A stretch of DNA of 23,623 nucleotides from Lingula anatina (lineage: Eukaryota > Brachiopoda > Lingulata > Lingulida > Lingulidae), in NCBI RefSeq assembly GCF_001039355.2, contig NW_019773584.1:1-23623 (forward strand). The letters are read 5' to 3'. The notes beneath the pieces are model-generated. The model saw only the letters and a program-made list of their open reading frames with translations, was not told the origin of the DNA and did no database searches. The position numbers were made by a program, and so were the translations under genes. Shown here piece after piece: positions 20,159 through 23,623 of this stretch (position 1 is the first letter of the stretch; each line of letters opens with the position of its first letter).

Positions 20159-20323
20159 CAGGCCCGTAGCCATGGGGGTTCGGGGGTTCGAAAGAACTAC
20201 CCTTTTTGCCAGAAAATGGTCCATTCTGGGCACAATTTGATCTAGGTACACGAAGGCTTCATTGTAAAAGGTCCATTTTTTCGGAAAAGAACCCCCCTTT
20301 TGAAATTGCTGGCTACGGGCCTG
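20159..20323. mobile_element. 165-bp MITE with 14-bp terminal inverted repeats
   Basis: caggcccgtagcca (20159-20172) and tggctacgggcctg (20310-20323) are perfect inverted termini. Inner sequences also pair imperfectly (an aatggtcca region on the left against ggtccatt on the right; ggggggttc against gaaccccc). There is no coding capacity. I cannot see a clear target-site duplication, so the superfamily is open. Confidence 0.75.
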
Positions 20324-22080
20324 TTTGATACTATTTCAGAAAGTAAATGAGGCAGTAAATAATATAATAATTCTAGATTAGGGAAAAGCACTGATGACCC
20401 GATGTCCTTCTTGTTTTATTTTTATTTATTATTATTTTTTGACGAGTATTTTGAACTTGAAGTGTGTCGACAGCATATGGGCTGAATGGAAAACATTGTC
20501 TAGTAAGAGGGGGTCTAACAGCAGGACGCCTTACTGACTTTCTTTGTATCATTCTTTTGTTGAAGTTCAAAATTTGATACATTACTGTATACCAACAACA
20601 CTTGGTTTAAGCGACAATATTGCCCATGCAAACATCAACTAAGAATGGAACGCTGTTATTCTTCCTGACCTAAACGCGCCATCTTAATTGCAACTGTTTT
20701 TGGTCAATTAACGAGCCCAGTTCATTACTGCGGTCTTTATTGACTGTATTCCGTAAGCATAAGTATCTTAATTATATCTTAATCACTTAAGCAGTGCTTC
20801 TGGATTGCGGGCTTTGTGATGTGATTAATAGTTTTAAGCCGGTCTTGTATCTGAGCACGCTTCGCAAATACCTGTTAAAGCCGTTACAGTATCAGAGTAG
20901 AATACTTTGTATCGACACCTCAAGTTTTCGCCCCCCCCCCATCCCCAACAAATTTCACATCTACCATATAATGGGTTTACGTGTGGAATGGCCGTAATAT
21001 AGGTCTATAATGGCGATTAATGGAACGGATTCACAGTTGTTTAATTTGTATGGAAGATAATGCTGCGCCTTGTTAGTGAATATAGTTGAGTATTTCTTTA
21101 TTTTGACGAGTATTTGTGTCCATAAATTTGACGTGGAATGAATCTACGTATTAAATTGACATAAAATACCAGATATGAATTCGAAAACCAGGTATGGTAT
21201 TTATATAATTTCAGTATATTTTTGTTTATAATTAACTACTTGTATATCTTAATCTAATTTTATAGGTTACTTTACAACGAGTTCAGGTAAGTGAATTTTT
21301 CACGATTCGCCTGGTGTAATTGTAACGAAATACACGTAAATAAAGACTTAAAATTACGTATATATTTGTATTCACGTTGAGGACGTGGGTTTCCCCAGTC
21401 ACGACTTTAATATCGACTTAAGATAAGGTCGAACTCACATAACCGAAAGAGATAAACTGCAATCGTGGTCCCTTTATCATTCCAATGTGAATTCTATCAC
21501 CAATTAATAACCAAACACTCGCGACCACGAGGCGTGATTTTAGGATTTTAATTTGCGACGTTTATCAGTAGACTGATGAAGAGTGATGGAGACGAGGAGA
21601 GAAAGGTTTTGACACAATTGAGATCACTTGGGTGGCATCTCACAATCCGTGGGTGTTATATGATACATTGCGTCTTTAAAATTAATAGAAAGAAATTGTT
21701 TATGTGTTACATAAGAAATTACTATACTATTATACAGCGAGTTTTTCCGACCTGTATATTTAGGATAGCCAAAATCTCGGTTTATAAGTAAAGACTGTCT
21801 TTGGTCAAGGTAGTATATATTTATTTATTTACTTCCTTGCTTTAGTCTTCCCTTGTTACTTGTTACTTGTTGGATAATACCGCCTGCTCCAAGCATTAAA
21901 ATTTGCGACGATCTTTTCACCATAACTTTGCCATTTTGCAGGTCAAAAATACATTCCATATAAGTAATCTTTCAATTAAAAAACAGTGAAGCTTTTTAGT
22001 GCATCTTCCTAACTTTCACCAAAGAGATTATTTCATTTCTTTGCCTTCACCTTTTTGCGACGCCTTAAAACTTCGTAATT
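20324..22080. other. AT-rich intergenic stretch, nothing recognised
   Basis: A ten-C run at 20931-20940 and ordinary AT-rich sequence. Open frames here are short and have no recognisable motifs. Confidence 0.5.
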
Positions 22081-22082
22081 CA

Positions 22083-22440
22083 CCCCCCCCCCCTCCCCTG
22101 CACCGGGCAAGGTGCCGTGGACCTGCCATACCCTAGATAAACCACTGCATTCTTCCTAAGGAAGCCACCCCAAGGAGCCCAGCCCCTCGGCAACGCCGTG
22201 ATGTACCACTCCCGTCTTGCCCCTGTTCAAATACAACAGGAGTAATAATAAGAAGCACCGGGGATGGAAAGCTTCTTGGAGATGACGACAAATATAGGTA
22301 CAGTTTCACGCCCAGTGGCGAGATAACGGGAAGGTATAATAAACAGCCTTATCACCGCAGTCGTGACGGACGGACTACCCTCGGCCGTCTTGGCGACCCT
22401 CTAGTCCAACGAGAAGAAAGGGTGATCTTTGTGGACGATG
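22083..22440. other. GC-rich block, possible transposable-element remnant
   Basis: After a C run, about 350 bp is clearly richer in GC than its flanks and lacks simple repeats, with words such as ccgtggacctgccat and gacggacggactaccctcgg. It resembles the untranslated end of a retroelement, but I see no protein domain, so the origin is a guess. Confidence 0.3.
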
Positions 22441-23175
22441 ATCAGGGATAAAAATCGATACAATTGGCAAATTGGACGATTGACTTTTTTACTATTTGTT
22501 ATTATTATTATTATTTTTGAAAGATTTGCTTATACCAAGCAGCAACATATACGCGTATGTTGGGATCTGAGATTTGACAATTGGGGAGGGGGTAGTTGTC
22601 CCTCAGTTTGATGAAGACTTTCTTGAAGCTATTTGTGTGCCTTCACACATCGAAGTTGTCCATTTTTGGATTTACTCGTACAATGCCTGTGTCGCATCTG
22701 ACACTGGAAGTCTTGGCAGAAAGTAAAATAATTAATTCGCTAGGGTTCATTAGATACGATTATGCGGTAAAAAATAATAAGCGTAAGATCTAGAGGGGGG
22801 AGGGGTGTGAAATGTATAAATCTCTTTGTTTTCTCTCCCGTTCACTTTCCATTGATGGGATAATGTTTCCGCAATTATAACTGTGTACTCTTACAGTATA
22901 TCGAACTATTTCTAATCTGTCAAGATAAAAAAAAAATCACTTACTCTGCTGCTTGGTCTTGGAGTTACTTTATGTTGTGTCATTTTTTATCTTCTGAGAA
23001 TTTTTCGCCTGATATGATTCTGAAATATGAAGTGCATAGATATGTGAGTGCATTGATGCATGCATGAAAACGTTCTTAGGATTTTTAGACGTGAGGAAGA
23101 CATGGGTTATATTCCTGTACTTAGGATAAAGACTATAGAAAAAGAAAGTCTCTCTCTTCTTTTTTTCATCTGCCC
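22441..23175. other. Intergenic stretch, nothing recognised
   Basis: AT-rich sequence with short open frames only. Confidence 0.5.
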
Positions 23176-23181
23176 CTCTCT

Positions 23182-23223
<42 letters not shown>

Positions 23224-23305
23224 CACGCACCCACATACACAGAAGTTAATTAACAAAACCTTTACGATCTGCATGTTGTATGGGCTGAGGTGCGGTTAAC
23301 CTTTT

Positions 23306-23347
<42 letters not shown>

Positions 23348-23393
23348 CCTTCCCTTCCAGCTTCCTTCCTCCTCGCCCTCTCCCTCCCTCTCT

Positions 23394-23459
<66 letters not shown>

Positions 23460-23547
23460 CTCATACACGCACCCACATACACAGAAGTTAATTAACAAAA
23501 CCTTTACGATCTGCATGTTGTATGGGCTGAGGTGCGGTTAACCTTTT

Positions 23548-23613
<66 letters not shown>

Positions 23614-23623
23614 TACAAACACA
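23176..23623. repeat. (CT)n microsatellite complex with an exact 88-bp duplication
   Basis: CT tracts alternate with a unique segment present twice without mismatch (23221-23308 and 23463-23550, period 242). A (TA)n tract lies before the second copy and a (CA)n tract ends the window. Confidence 0.92.

Noticed and set aside
20161-20210. tRNA-like GGGTTCGA word
   Set aside because: It is part of the MITE terminal region and no acceptor stem or anticodon arm can be folded around it.

Overview
The window looks like draft nuclear genome sequence from an invertebrate animal, most likely a lophotrochozoan such as a mollusc. The evidence is short GT/AG-spliced exons in AT-rich introns, many microsatellites, MITE-like repeats, a Ptf1a-type bHLH gene and a large secreted-type von Willebrand factor C (VWC) gene. 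The species cannot be fixed from the sequence. There are two protein-coding genes, both on the minus strand.

Positions 1-8887 hold part of a multi-domain VWC gene. Sixteen introns separate 17 recognised exons, and both ends are missing. Two exon types alternate. A 'B' exon (109-118 nt) carries the first five cysteines of a VWC domain and an 'A' exon carries the last five plus a Pro/Thr/Gly/Asn-rich linker. Reading 5' to 3' (high to low coordinate) this gives eight VWC domains, preceded by the tail of a ninth A exon. Every A-to-B junction is phase 1 and every B-to-A junction is phase 2, so each B+A pair is a symmetrical 1-1 module. Two or three linkers have expanded as in-frame minisatellites. 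The 5' end is lost at a single N (8888), which interrupts an exon.

Positions 8889-16153 hold no gene I can support. This stretch contains a 68-bp near-perfect palindrome, a 19-bp minisatellite, several microsatellites, a dispersed repeat, and complex AT/homeodomain-motif-rich blocks that could be regulatory.

Positions 16154-19540 (minus) hold a complete two-exon ptf1a gene of 262 codons. Exon 1 has the bHLH domain. Exon 2 has two conserved tryptophan motifs that in vertebrate PTF1A contact RBPJ/RBPJL. A TATA box, a CCAAT box and an 11-bp inverted repeat lie upstream. The 2.6-kb intron and the 5' flank (19650-23623) contain repeats, a 165-bp MITE, a GC-rich block of possible transposon origin, and an exact 88-bp duplication within (CT)n tracts at the right end.

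The two genes show no evident functional link. Ptf1a is a nuclear developmental transcription factor; the VWC protein is probably extracellular matrix or a growth-factor binder. They sit in a head-to-tail arrangement that may itself be affected by the assembly junction at 8888.
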